Shown: positions 44,968 to 53,728, counted from the stretch's first letter. The stretch is DNA of 64,000 nt from Arcticibacter tournemirensis (GCF_006716645.1 NZ_VFPL01000001.1:2480001-2544000), one strand, 5' to 3'. The notes: generated by a model from the sequence alone, not told the origin. Translations and numbers: made by a program.

Positions 44968-45079
44968 GCTGTTGGCTGTTGGCAATTGGCTTCAGCTAAC
45001 AGCCAACAGAACTTTAATCTCTCCACTTTAAACTTTAAACTCTACCCTGCAACTCACGTCCTGCAACCCACAACTTACT
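44968..45079. repeat. Heptad word array, 16 units in one register
   Basis: From the end of the preceding inverted repeat to the stop codon of the next gene, seven-base words keep one register over about 112 bases. The first six are GC-type (GCTGTTG twice, GCAATTG, CCAACAG), the remainder ACT-type (AACTTTA, CACTTTA, AACTCTA, CCCTGCA, ACCCACA). Exact repeats are rare; the phase and a partly conserved ACT are what persist. Confidence 0.7.
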
Positions 45080-46115
45080 GATACTGAATATAAATCGGCT
45101 GCGGTTTTAGTTTGAGGAGCTCCTCAGGCGTCATCATCCTATGAGGAGCCTTTTTAATGTCATTTTTGTAAAAGAGTTTAAATCCTGTGAACTGTACAGG
45201 CTCGGGAAAGATCCAGTGTCTGTAGGTCCCCTTTTTCAATTCAGGCTCACCCCATCCATCCATATGCATCACTATCTGCACTTCCGGTCTCAGTTTGATG
45301 TTTTGAGAGTTGGTAACCATCTTTTTGGTGAAGCGGTGAACGGTAAATACTTTTGGAGGAAGATTATTGTCGCGCACCAATTTAGCAAGGTATTCAGAGC
45401 AGTAATTGATATCGGCAGCGTCAAAAGTGCCGATTCTGGTTCCTGGCTTTGCTCCTGTTTTCATTGAGAACTCAGGATCTATGCCAAGATGGACGTGAGG
45501 CATCTTTAGATATTCTTCCAGCAACGGAAGTTCTGCTTTGATGTTACTTAATGCAACCTGTATGTCAAGGAATACGATGGCTTTACCCTTTTCGGCTATC
45601 TTTAAAACCGAGTCAATTTGCTTATGAGGCATGCGGGTCCGGTATTTTCCATCTTTACCGCCATCACCCTGTGCAACGACCGCGATATAGTGCAGCGCTG
45701 GCTGTACCGGTGTTTTAGGATCAGCCTTTTCCCAGCGTTTTACCTCCGCGTTGAGCCGGGAAAGCATTTCCTTAGGAGGATATTCACCCAAAGCGCCCAT
45801 TCTCTTCGAATAGAGATTCCCGTAATAAGCCACAATACGTTTAAATGGAAGGATTGCACCTGCGAGCGGATACGGTTGTTTTATTACAGGCCAGCGACCA
45901 GTAGTGTCACCGTTTGCAATTTCTTTCAGCTTCTGATTATAGGCAGCGGTATCAACGGGTTTTGACTCTTCTTCTTCTTTTGCAGAAGTGCTGTCAGAAG
46001 CAGTTGTTAAGGCATTTTCGGACTTCTTCCCGTTTGTATTGCCCGACTTCTGGCCGCATCCCAAAGAAACAATACCTATCGCCAGTGTAATTAAAAACGT
46101 ATTCTTATATGTCAT
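45075..46115 (-). CDS. Lipoprotein of unknown function
   Basis: From the ATG at 46115 the product has 346 residues, starting with a lipoprotein signal MTYKNTFLITLAIGIVSLGC with lipid cysteine at 20 (lipobox SLGC). A charged low-complexity stretch (about 21-60) leads to a globular domain with FKRIVAYYGNLYSKRMG, HYIAVVAQGDGGKDG, IVFLDIQVALSNIKAELP and HVHLGIDPEFSM. Patterns look like a TIM-barrel-type alpha/beta domain, and VHLGIDPEF and HMDGWG hint at an enzyme active site, but no family was recognised. It ends inside a heptad array. Confidence 0.75.
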   Translation of the reverse strand: MTYKNTFLITLAIGIVSLGCGQKSGNTNGKKSENALTTASDSTSAKEEEESKPVDTAAYNQKLKEIANGDTTGRWPVIKQPYPLAGAILPFKRIVAYYGNLYSKRMGALGEYPPKEMLSRLNAEVKRWEKADPKTPVQPALHYIAVVAQGDGGKDGKYRTRMPHKQIDSVLKIAEKGKAIVFLDIQVALSNIKAELPLLEEYLKMPHVHLGIDPEFSMKTGAKPGTRIGTFDAADINYCSEYLAKLVRDNNLPPKVFTVHRFTKKMVTNSQNIKLRPEVQIVMHMDGWGEPELKKGTYRHWIFPEPVQFTGFKLFYKNDIKKAPHRMMTPEELLKLKPQPIYIQYQ

Positions 46116-46553
46116 ATAATGTAGAATTTGCAGCAAAATAAATAAAAAGTATCTAGTATCAAGTATCTATCGCTTGTTAATCGCATAATGGCTAATAAAA
46201 ACTTTTCAGCCACCCTATTGAAAATCTAACCAACAACTCACCCCATTGCTAGCCCCGTGCTTGTTTCACCTGCGAAGACAAAGGATCGCATCGCCTTTTT
46301 AGCATCCAGAACAGGTCCAATATCGAAGCAGTTCCGAAGGGGATGGCTTGTTGGTTAGATCATGGTTACTTTTCGGTGAATCACATTTTTAATACCCGGA
46401 TTTTCGTACATAATAATGGAATCGATAGATACTTTATATATATTTGAAGTAGCCAATTGAACTTAAATGACTATCCTTATCTTTGAATCAACCGACCTGA
46501 TAGATACTGACAAACTAAACTAACTGTACTTGAACCAACTTGCCAAACGCCAG
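46116..46553. other. Gene-free stretch with short repeats
   Basis: About 440 bases without a convincing ORF. It holds three heptads AGTATCT, AGTATCA and AGTATCT at 46148-46168, a MITE-like dyad at 46224-46360, and AT-rich sequence up to the first exported-protein gene, where that gene's promoter should lie. Confidence 0.6.
46224..46360. repeat. 137-bp element with 13-bp terminal inverted repeats (MITE-like)
   Basis: Both ends carry ATCTAACCAACAA as a perfect inverted repeat (46224-46236 and 46348-46360), and the next bases inside are also partly matched (a CCCC block in each). The interior is richer in GC than its flanks and has no ORF. No target-site duplication was seen. It may be a non-autonomous mobile element or a structured RNA; without other copies it cannot be decided. 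Confidence 0.45.
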
Positions 46554-47093
46554 ATGATGCTACTCAAAAATAAGAGGATACATGGTATTCATATGTTACT
46601 CCCGTCAGTGCTGTTAAGCCTTTTAATCAGCTCATGCTCCACTGTAAAAACCAATCGAAGTATGGAGGAAGAACAATCCGATGTTTGGTTTAACAATTGC
46701 GCCGGCTATACTTTAAATTATACCAATAAAGTGAGTGAAGAGCGGGATAGCATCACGATTTATGGAATAGTGAAGTTCTGCTCATCAAATAAAGCGATCC
46801 AGGGAGCCGAAATTAGCTTCTATGGGAATAGTGATTCCGTAATGTTCCGCACAAAAACGGATGCTAAAGGATATTATGAAATTAAAATCAAAATAGGCCA
46901 CTATCGTCGAATACAAGCCGATTGTTGGGGAGGCGGACTAACTATACCCGACGTTGACTTAGGTGATGTGGGCGATGCGGGTGGCGCTATGAATATTGAT
47001 ATAAAGCTCCTTCGCCGATATTTGTTAATTAATTCATTTCCGCTAACGAGGAAAGATATCAGACAAATCAAGAAGAACAGGAAAGAAAAATAA
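46554..47093 (+). CDS. Small exported lipoprotein, family A copy 1
   Basis: From ATG 46554 a 179-residue protein with a lipoprotein signal ending in LLISSC (a later ATG at 46593, in front of LLPSVLLSLL, is also possible). The mature part has WFNNCAGYTLNYTNK, then SITIYGIVKFCSSNKAIQGAEISFYG and GYYEIKIKIG, a beta-rich pattern like carboxypeptidase-regulatory/peptidase-associated domains, and a C-terminal PLTRKDIRQIKKNRK. It is strongly similar to the gene at 47690. No function is known. It opens an A-B-A'-B' array. Confidence 0.75.
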   Translation: MMLLKNKRIHGIHMLLPSVLLSLLISSCSTVKTNRSMEEEQSDVWFNNCAGYTLNYTNKVSEERDSITIYGIVKFCSSNKAIQGAEISFYGNSDSVMFRTKTDAKGYYEIKIKIGHYRRIQADCWGGGLTIPDVDLGDVGDAGGAMNIDIKLLRRYLLINSFPLTRKDIRQIKKNRKEK

Positions 47094-47141
47094 ACATTAA
47101 TCACGTTAAACCTAAGACCCGTTATTAATAAAACCTCAAAC

Positions 47142-47672
47142 ATGAAAACTCTTTTAGTGACAGTTTCTTTGCTTTTATTCAGTAATGTGTTTTTATACAG
47201 TCAAACGACAGGAAATACTTCTGAGAGGAAAGCCTCAAAATCTGTTTATGTATATTATGTATATAAGGCAGATACAAAACAGACGAGAGTCTTTGTGCAT
47301 AAAAAGAATTCCATCCCTCCTGAGTATTTGAAACCTGACCTTAAATTAAAACGAGTTGATCAATTTTCCCTGAAGGACGATAAGGCCTATTCTAAGTCGC
47401 TCTTCAAGGTGTTTAGTAAGAGCAGGCTGCGCGATTTGCAACAGGCTTCCATCGCCATAACAATGTACCTTGACATGAACGGTAACATACGATCAGTATC
47501 ATTTTATTCAAGTCCTGAAATTACCGTCTACGAGCTTGAGAAATTAGAAGATTCCCTAAAGAAGAACGTTGCCTTTTCTTTTAAGGTCGAAGATGACCGG
47601 GGGGCTGTTTTAGAGCCCTGCATAATAAATATCCGAATTCAGAAAGTTCTCGACGGATCTTTTCCTTATTAA
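47142..47672 (+). CDS. Small exported protein, family B copy 1
   Basis: A 176-residue protein with a signal peptide (MKTLLVTVSLLLFSNVFLYS). The second half, IAITMYLDMNGNIRSVSFYS followed by a helix and VAFSFKVEDDRGAVLEPCII, recalls the C-terminal domain of TonB-like proteins, in which a beta strand with NG is followed by SxxSS; this is weak. It lies 48 bases after family A copy 1 and 17 bases before A copy 2, all in one direction, so probably one transcript. Confidence 0.7.
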   Translation: MKTLLVTVSLLLFSNVFLYSQTTGNTSERKASKSVYVYYVYKADTKQTRVFVHKKNSIPPEYLKPDLKLKRVDQFSLKDDKAYSKSLFKVFSKSRLRDLQQASIAITMYLDMNGNIRSVSFYSSPEITVYELEKLEDSLKKNVAFSFKVEDDRGAVLEPCIINIRIQKVLDGSFPY

Positions 47673-47689
47673 AGATAACGAAGTTTGTC

Positions 47690-48259
47690 ATGTTAGAAAG
47701 TACGAAAAATGATAGTCAGGGACAAGCAGAGCGCGCTGAACGGAGGCCACATGTTAATATGCTCGTTTTGTTACCATTATTGAGTCTGTTAATCTGTTCA
47801 TGTTTTACGAGAAAAGCGGATCGGGAACGCGACGATCAATCCCGTATTTGGTCCGATAACTGTTCTGGCTACACCTTCAATTATACCGATAAATTTAATA
47901 ATGAGGATGATTGCAGAAATGACAGTGTAACAATTTATGGGAAAGTTAGATATTGTTCAATGCACAAAAAACTTCCCGGCAGTACCATTTGCTTTTTGGA
48001 AGGCGACTCCTTAAAGTTTAGCACGAGGGCCGACAAAAGGGGTTATTATGAGATTAAAATCAAAAGAGGGGTCTATAGTATTATAGCTGAGGGTTCGAGA
48101 GGTTCTCTGTTGATTCCCAGGGTGCTGTTAGGACAAATGGGGTGTTCAATGAATATTGACATGAAGCTGTTGCGCCACTACGTATTCATTCATTCGATGC
48201 AGTTGACCAGAAAGGATATCAGGCAAATCAAAAAGAACCGTAAGCGGAGTAAACACTAA
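47690..48259 (+). CDS. Small exported lipoprotein, family A copy 2
   Basis: A 189-residue protein similar to the gene at 46554: WSDNCSGYTFNYTDK, SVTIYGKVRYCSMHKKLPG, GYYEIKIKRG, SMNIDMKLLRHY and QLTRKDIRQIKKNRK all have counterparts there. The lipobox is LLICSC. The first 23 residues (MLESTKNDSQGQAERAERRP) are polar and the true start may be the ATG at 47759 just ahead of LVLLPLLSLL. Together with copy 1 it shows a gene duplication. Confidence 0.75.
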   Translation: MLESTKNDSQGQAERAERRPHVNMLVLLPLLSLLICSCFTRKADRERDDQSRIWSDNCSGYTFNYTDKFNNEDDCRNDSVTIYGKVRYCSMHKKLPGSTICFLEGDSLKFSTRADKRGYYEIKIKRGVYSIIAEGSRGSLLIPRVLLGQMGCSMNIDMKLLRHYVFIHSMQLTRKDIRQIKKNRKRSKH

Positions 48260-48271
48260 GAAATACAAAAG

Positions 48272-48778
48272 ATGGCTTTGGAATTGAGACCGACAATAAC
48301 CACACTATTATTGATTTGGGCTTTAAGCGGTAGCACCCAATCAGTTTCTACAGTAAAACAAGAAGTTGAAAAATCTATTTCGGACTTTTTCATGGGAGAT
48401 AAGGGTATTTTTGAACGCGTTCCCGATTCAGGTAAGGTGTATAGGTTCTTTTTTCAAGTCGACGTTAGCCGAACTGGTAACAGGAGGCTTTCTGTTACAT
48501 CGATAAAAGCAAGCGATACAATTGCTTACAAACTTTATCCTGACAGCCATTTTCTGAAAACTCTTCAATGGAATGTTTATATGCATAAGAGGAAAAAAGC
48601 TAGCTTTATTATTCCTGTTGTACTGGACGTAATAAGCTCTAAAGGGAAAACGCATAAAAACGAACGATCCGATCAATTAAAGGCTTTTCGTTCGCTTTTT
48701 AAGAATGACGGGAATATTGAAGATTATATTTACTTCCGGCCTGTAGTATTTGTGATTAGTAAGCAGATGTTTGATTGA
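48272..48778 (+). CDS. Small exported protein, family B copy 2
   Basis: A 168-residue protein with an N-terminal hydrophobic stretch (TITTLLLIWALSGSTQS) likely to be a signal peptide. The middle reads FFFQVDVSRTGNRRLSVTS followed by LQWNVYMHKRKKASFIIPVV, which matches the strand pattern of the gene at 47142 although sequence identity is low. It starts 12 bases after family A copy 2, so the order A-B repeats. No function recognised. Confidence 0.65.
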   Translation: MALELRPTITTLLLIWALSGSTQSVSTVKQEVEKSISDFFMGDKGIFERVPDSGKVYRFFFQVDVSRTGNRRLSVTSIKASDTIAYKLYPDSHFLKTLQWNVYMHKRKKASFIIPVVLDVISSKGKTHKNERSDQLKAFRSLFKNDGNIEDYIYFRPVVFVISKQMFD

Positions 48779-48835
48779 AAAGAAGGCCTGAACATTCGGT
48801 TTGAGCGGATCCTGGATAGCCCCTTTCGTCATTGA

Positions 48836-48922
48836 GATAGCGGATGTGCTGTGAATATCAATATGCTGCTATTGCGTCAATATTTGTTAATTCAGTCAAT
48901 TCCGCTAACGAAGAAAGGATAG
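48836..48922 (+). pseudogene. Relic of a third family-A gene, C-terminal fragment
   Basis: Frame 48836-48922 reads DSGCAVNINMLLLRQYLLIQ then SIPLTKKG and a stop. It aligns with the C-terminal end of the two intact family-A genes (GCSMNIDMKLLRHYVFIHS and PLTRKD), and the DNA TATTTGTTAATT is shared with copy 1. A stop (TGA) precedes it in frame at 48833 and another cuts the tail that the intact copies have. This is a decayed copy, not a functional gene, and supports the A-B array once having had another unit. Confidence 0.75.
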
Positions 48923-49807
48923 CTACCCTATTTTTCTCACTTTACCAAATACCCCCAGAGGAAGCTTGCTTCCGGCGGTCGCCTGGAGATACAGTTCGCC
49001 GGTCTCAAGGTTTTGCGGATCGGAGAGGGGGCCCCGGAGAAGATTTTCGACGATAACCGAGGAAAAGCCAAGAGAGTAGGTGTTCAGTATCAGGAAGTGC
49101 TCTTCCTCATCGAGAAGTCCGGCCACGTCCTGCATCATTTCGAGAATATGGTCCTCGAGCTTCCACTTTTCGCCGTTTGGTCCGTGACCATAAGCAGGAG
49201 GGTCGAGAATAATGCCATTGTATTTTTTTCCGCGTTTAATTTCACGTTTTACAAACTTGAGAGCATCCTCAACTACCCAGCGGATATCCTTTAGTCCCGA
49301 AATCTCCTGATTCTCGTTTGCCCACGTTACCACCTGTTTAATGGAATCAACGTGCGTGGTGTCGGCGCCTGCCGCTTTTGCGGCGAGAGAAGCGCCTCCG
49401 GTGTAGGCAAAAAGATTCAGTATCCGGGGTTGTTCCGTTTTAAACTGCCCGATCGTTTCCGAAATATAATCCCAGTTAACGGCTTGTTCGGGGAATACCC
49501 CTACATGTTTAAATGACGTAAGAGCAAGGCGAAGCTTTATAGAAATGTCATCATTTTTATAAGTGATATGCCAGCGGTCTGGTGTCCGTGCATTCTTCTT
49601 GATCCACTCACCCGAAGTGGCCGAACGCCCTTTAAAGCGGATGTCGTGCAGCTTTTGCCACTCCGACTCCGGTAATTGCTTCGCCCATACAGCCTGAGGT
49701 TCAGGTCGTATAAGAGTGATGTTTCCAAAGCGTTCAAGCTTTTCAAAATCGCCGCAATCTATCAGTTCGTAATCTTTCCAGTGCCGGGGAGTAAGTAATG
49801 AGATCAT
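48923..49807 (-). CDS. Class I SAM-dependent methyltransferase (RlmI/RlmK-like)
   Basis: A 294-residue protein with the SAM-binding motif LNLFAYTGGASLAA, the acidic ribose ligand in THVDSIKQVVTW, and the catalytic-region LDPPAYGHG followed by a LILNTYS strand. The pattern fits the Methyltrans_SAM group of rRNA cytosine methyltransferases such as RlmI. The N-terminal PUA-like domain of RlmI is missing; residues 1-100 are unique to this shorter form. Exact RNA target is unknown. It is convergent with the family-A relic. Confidence 0.88.
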   Translation of the reverse strand: MISLLTPRHWKDYELIDCGDFEKLERFGNITLIRPEPQAVWAKQLPESEWQKLHDIRFKGRSATSGEWIKKNARTPDRWHITYKNDDISIKLRLALTSFKHVGVFPEQAVNWDYISETIGQFKTEQPRILNLFAYTGGASLAAKAAGADTTHVDSIKQVVTWANENQEISGLKDIRWVVEDALKFVKREIKRGKKYNGIILDPPAYGHGPNGEKWKLEDHILEMMQDVAGLLDEEEHFLILNTYSLGFSSVIVENLLRGPLSDPQNLETGELYLQATAGSKLPLGVFGKVRKIG

Positions 49808-49859
49808 TTAAGTGAAAATCTTAAGGCACCAAAGGTAAGGATTCGCCGCCAGCAATCTT

Positions 49860-50612
49860 CTACAATTTTTCCTTTGCTGCCTGTGTAAACTTGCTGGCAA
49901 ATACAAAGTCGTTCACCTCGCGGTTGTCTGTATGAGCAATTTCCTTGTTCGATCCTTCCCATTCCTTCATGCCGTTGAAAAGGAAAATGATATGTTCGCC
50001 GATACCCATTACCGAATTCATGTCGTGAGTAACTACCACCGTGGTGATGTTATATTCGGCGGTAATCTCATTAATAAGCTCGTCGATCAGGATGGCAGTC
50101 TTTGGGTCGAGGCCCGAGTTTGGCTCGTCGACAAAAAGATATTTAGGCTGCATGGAAATGGCTCTCGCAATGCCGACTCTTTTTTTCATACCGCCCGAAA
50201 GCTCGGCCGGATACAGTTTATTTTTTCCGCTCAGATCAACCCTTTCAAGACAGAAGTTTACTCTTTCGAGTTTTTCCTCCCGGGATTGAGTCGTAAACAT
50301 ATTAAGCGGAAACATCACATTTTCCTCAACGGTCATGGAGTCGAACAACGCAGAGTTTTGAAAAAGCATCCCAATTTCTTTGCGTATATCAATGCGTTCT
50401 TCAGTATTCAGGCGCGTGAAATCCCGACCGTCGTATATAACAGATCCCTGATCAGGCGCATGAAGTCCCACCATGCATTTCAGCAACGTGGTCTTTCCTG
50501 AACCGGAGCCCCCGATGATCAGGTTGTTCATGCCATCTTTGAAGGTAGCAGATATTCCCTTAAGAACATAGTTGTCGTCGAATGATTTATGAATGTCTTT
50601 TATTTCTATCAT
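49860..50612 (-). CDS. mlaF: Phospholipid ABC transporter ATP-binding protein (MlaF type)
   Basis: The start at 50612 is supported by a 4-base ATGA overlap with the permease gene; this gives 250 residues. Walker A is GGSGSGKTT, the signature is LSGGMKKRVGIAR, and Walker B is YLFVDEPNSGLD. It energises MlaE-type permeases that move phospholipids between membranes and so maintain outer-membrane asymmetry. The MlaD substrate-binding partner is not in this window. Confidence 0.93.
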   Translation of the reverse strand: MIEIKDIHKSFDDNYVLKGISATFKDGMNNLIIGGSGSGKTTLLKCMVGLHAPDQGSVIYDGRDFTRLNTEERIDIRKEIGMLFQNSALFDSMTVEENVMFPLNMFTTQSREEKLERVNFCLERVDLSGKNKLYPAELSGGMKKRVGIARAISMQPKYLFVDEPNSGLDPKTAILIDELINEITAEYNITTVVVTHDMNSVMGIGEHIIFLFNGMKEWEGSNKEIAHTDNREVNDFVFASKFTQAAKEKL

Positions 50613-51340
50613 AGCATCAGGCCTGTAATAACATAATCGGCACAAAGAATAGCAATACAGCTGGTAACAACGGTCTTGGTGCTCGCCCTGCCTACTTCCA
50701 GCGCGCTGCCTTTTACGTAAAATCCCTGGTAAGACGACACCGAAGTGATAATGAATCCAAAAAAGAAAGCTTTTACGAGGGCCACAACGATCGTGTAAGG
50801 ATTAAAGCCTTCGGTGATACCCCTGTAGTAATCGGCTCCCGAAATTGCGCCCGAAAAAGCACCTCCAAGATATCCTCCCAGGATAGCCAGGCCTATAGAT
50901 ATGATCACAAGTAATGGGATCATTGTTACGCCGGCGACTATTTTAGGAAGGATCAGGTATCCCGGTGCATTGATGCCCATGATCTCTAAAGCGTCGATCT
51001 GCTCGGTTACGCGCATAGTCCCTATTTCAGAAGAGATAGATGATCCAATTTTCCCCGCAAGCACAAGGGCGCTGATAGTCGGGCTCAGTTCAAGAATGGC
51101 CGAGTCTCGGTTAACTGAACCGATAATCGTGCGGGGGATTAAGTCGCTTTGAAGCTGAAACGCAATCTGCAATGTCATTACCGCTCCAACAAACGTAGAT
51201 ATGATGCCAATCAGATATAACGAATCGACGCCGATGTAAACCATCTCGTTTGAAATGTTCGTTAAATAGATTCTCCACTTTTCAGGGCGTCTGAAAACGG
51301 CCTTTAGTAACAGGATATACCGTCCGAAATGTGTAAACAT
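50609..51340 (-). CDS. mlaE: Phospholipid ABC transporter permease (MlaE type)
   Basis: A 243-residue permease with five to six hydrophobic segments and the family motifs FVGAVMTLQIAFQL, LVLAGKIGSSISSEIGTM and EQIDALEIMGINAPGYLILP. It precedes and overlaps mlaF. The pair forms the membrane part of the Mla-type transporter. The start is the first ATG ahead of the long N-terminal amphipathic region of the family. Confidence 0.94.
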   Translation of the reverse strand: MFTHFGRYILLLKAVFRRPEKWRIYLTNISNEMVYIGVDSLYLIGIISTFVGAVMTLQIAFQLQSDLIPRTIIGSVNRDSAILELSPTISALVLAGKIGSSISSEIGTMRVTEQIDALEIMGINAPGYLILPKIVAGVTMIPLLVIISIGLAILGGYLGGAFSGAISGADYYRGITEGFNPYTIVVALVKAFFFGFIITSVSSYQGFYVKGSALEVGRASTKTVVTSCIAILCADYVITGLML

Positions 51341-51577
51341 ATTTTGTTGTTAAATAATTCCTTTAGAACCTCTCAGCTGACTGTTCTTTGCAATGAAAGC
51401 AATTAAGGAGGCAATTTACTGATTCTGTACAACAACACAATCGGCGTAGCGATGTTTTAATAAATATTTGAAGTAGCGGAAATTGGACGTTTTGAACGTA
51501 TGTAACAAATTGTTGTTCTCACACTCTAATTAATAAAGAATAATTTAATATAGATTACACACATTAATAACATAGTA

Positions 51578-52171
51578 ATGGAAAAGAAATTGCAACGCGA
51601 CGAAAACAACAAGATGCTTGCAGGAGTAGCTGCCGGTCTTGGTGAGTATTTTGACGTAGATGTCACCTGGGTAAGGGTGATATTCATATTAATGGCCATT
51701 TTTGGCCTCTCAGGCGTTTTGATCTACATCATTTTGTGGATAGTGGTTCCTCCCAAACCCTTTTTTGCCGACTTCAGGAAATATGATGCTGACTACCGGG
51801 TAAACGACGACCCGGCGGCACCTTTCCAGCCCGGGCAACCTTTCCAGTCAGGGCAGCCTTTTCAGCAGGGACAACCTTTTATGTATCCAAGAGAAAAGAA
51901 GGAGGGAAAAGGAAGGTTCGTTGCAGGGATTATTCTGGTTGCTCTTGGAGCCTTTTTCCTGGTAGATGAGTTTTTTTATATCCCTTACTGGTTCTCCTTC
52001 GAAAAGCTATGGCCCGTCATACTGATAGTGGTTGGTATCGTTATTCTTGGAAAGTCGGGCAAGAAAAGTACCTTTAGCGGAGTTAATGATCAACAGTCCG
52101 CGGCGGATGTATTTGAGAAGAAGGAAAAAGAAAAGGAAGATGATAAGTCGGACGATCAACCATTAGCATAG
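51578..52171 (+). CDS. PspC-domain membrane protein with GQPFQ repeats
   Basis: A 197-residue protein. A PspC domain (about 1-62: LQRDENNKMLAGVAAGLGEY and FILMAIFGLSGVLIYIILWI) is followed by a run of QPGQPFQ-type repeats at about 84-104, then two membrane helices of the LiaF/DUF5668 type (about 115-165), and a charged tail. PspC proteins answer membrane stress. It starts an operon with a LiaF-like and an RDD protein, with gaps of only 4 and 2 bases. Confidence 0.88.
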   Translation: MEKKLQRDENNKMLAGVAAGLGEYFDVDVTWVRVIFILMAIFGLSGVLIYIILWIVVPPKPFFADFRKYDADYRVNDDPAAPFQPGQPFQSGQPFQQGQPFMYPREKKEGKGRFVAGIILVALGAFFLVDEFFYIPYWFSFEKLWPVILIVVGIVILGKSGKKSTFSGVNDQQSAADVFEKKEKEKEDDKSDDQPLA

Positions 52172-52175
52172 CGTT

Positions 52176-53111
52176 ATGAAAACAGAAAAAATTATTTGGG
52201 GGCTCATCCTGGTTTTTATCGGAGGCATCCTGTTGCTTCAGAACTTTGGCGTGATTGATTTTCAATGGTTCGTGATATGGCGCTTCTGGCCACTTATCCT
52301 TATCCTTATTGGAGCCAATATGCTTTTTTCGCGCGAAAACTCGAAAACAGGCGCTATTATCTCAGTTTTCCTAACAGTTGGTGCCCTTGTTTTTATTGGC
52401 TGGCAGGGGACGAGGGACCATCACGAGGGGAAATCGCGCTGGTTCTTCTACGAGTGGGAAAACGAACCTAAAAGCGATGTGAAAACCAAGTCAGGATATT
52501 TCAGCGAAGCCTATTCGGCGAGCACAACCAGTGCAATATTGAATATCTCGGGTGGAGCAACAACTTACAAGCTGGAAGATACCACCTCAGAATTGTTTAA
52601 TGCCAAGGTGAGTAGCAGCTTCGGAAATTATTCGCTGGTAAAGATCTCCAACGATAGTTCTGAAACCCTAAATTTCAAGATGTCGGGAAAAGCCGAGTGG
52701 GATATGCGCGAGAAAGGTCCGAATGAAGCGGTAATGGCACTTAATACAAATCCCCTGTGGACCATTAACGTCGAAACCGGAGCCGGCAAGGCTTGGTTTG
52801 ATCTATCTAAATTTAAAGTTGAGAGCTTTAACTTTGAGGGAGGAGCAACTAAACTGGATGTGAAATTGGGCGCGCCACAAGCAATAACCAACGTAAACGT
52901 TGAGACCGGCGTCTCGCAGATCCATATTTCAATTCCTGCCAATGCAGCTTGTAAGATAAACACAGATTCAGGACTTTCATCAAGCGATTTTAAAGGTTTT
53001 GATAAACAAGGCGACGGGTCCTATATCACTCCAAACTTCAGTACGGCCAAACAGAAATTTATTATTAAACTTGAAGGCGGTCTTTCTAAATTTGATGTAG
53101 ACCGCTATTAA
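52176..53111 (+). CDS. LiaF-like membrane protein
   Basis: A 311-residue protein with membrane helices at about residues 7-23, 31-48 and 57-77 (GLILVFIGGILLLQNFGVI, FWPLILILIGANMLF) followed by a soluble beta-rich domain (about 115-311) with repeated ISGGAT/FEGGATKLDVKLG motifs, as in the toast-rack or LiaF C-terminal domain. LiaF proteins take part in sensing cell-envelope stress. It is second in the PspC operon. Confidence 0.85.
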   Translation: MKTEKIIWGLILVFIGGILLLQNFGVIDFQWFVIWRFWPLILILIGANMLFSRENSKTGAIISVFLTVGALVFIGWQGTRDHHEGKSRWFFYEWENEPKSDVKTKSGYFSEAYSASTTSAILNISGGATTYKLEDTTSELFNAKVSSSFGNYSLVKISNDSSETLNFKMSGKAEWDMREKGPNEAVMALNTNPLWTINVETGAGKAWFDLSKFKVESFNFEGGATKLDVKLGAPQAITNVNVETGVSQIHISIPANAACKINTDSGLSSSDFKGFDKQGDGSYITPNFSTAKQKFIIKLEGGLSKFDVDRY

Positions 53112-53113
53112 AT

Positions 53114-53725
53114 ATGGAAGATGAATATCTCGTAGTTATTGACGGAAAGCCGCAAGGTCCTTTTACAATAGAACAACTAAAAGGTTTAAACATTGGTCCC
53201 GGTACTTTCGTAAAGACCAGGACAATGAAAGACTATAAAGAAGTCGGCGAAGTTGAAGAACTTTGCCGGCTTTTTGGCTTTAGTCACCAGGCCATAGCAC
53301 GCCCTCAATATTATGCTTCTCCCGACGTCAGGATGCTGGCTGTGGTCATAGACTACCTGCTTATTCTTGTTGTGTATGCGGTGATCCTTGTCATCGTCGT
53401 TTCTTTTATAGAATCGAAATACCTGAAGATTGCTGTTTCGCTATCTGGATTGCCCTTAGTCCCAATTACAAAAATCATTATGGGGATCTTCATGGAGGCA
53501 TCTTCAAGGCAGGCTACCTTCGGGAAAAGCTGGCTTGCGATAAAAGTAACCGATGAACAGGGCCGGAGGATAAGTTTAGGAAGGAGCGCAGCGCGCAACA
53601 TATTCAAAATCGTTCCGGTACTAACCCTCGGAATTGGCTATCTCTCAGGCTTCTTCAGTAAACGACAACAATGCCTTCATGATAAACTTGCCGGTACGCT
53701 GGTTATTAAGGGACGCTTAGTATAG
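53114..53725 (+). CDS. RDD-family membrane protein with N-terminal GYF_2 domain
   Basis: A 203-residue protein. Residues 1-55 form a GYF_2-type domain (YLVVIDGKPQGPFTIEQL), and an RDD domain with three to four helices follows (about 72-203; MLAVVIDYLLILVVYAVILV and LGRSAARNIFKIVPVLTLG). Both domain types are common membrane-protein modules without clear function, and their fusion is found in Bacteroidota. It is third in the PspC-LiaF operon and likely linked to envelope stress. Confidence 0.88.
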   Translation: MEDEYLVVIDGKPQGPFTIEQLKGLNIGPGTFVKTRTMKDYKEVGEVEELCRLFGFSHQAIARPQYYASPDVRMLAVVIDYLLILVVYAVILVIVVSFIESKYLKIAVSLSGLPLVPITKIIMGIFMEASSRQATFGKSWLAIKVTDEQGRRISLGRSAARNIFKIVPVLTLGIGYLSGFFSKRQQCLHDKLAGTLVIKGRLV

Positions 53726-53728
53726 ATC

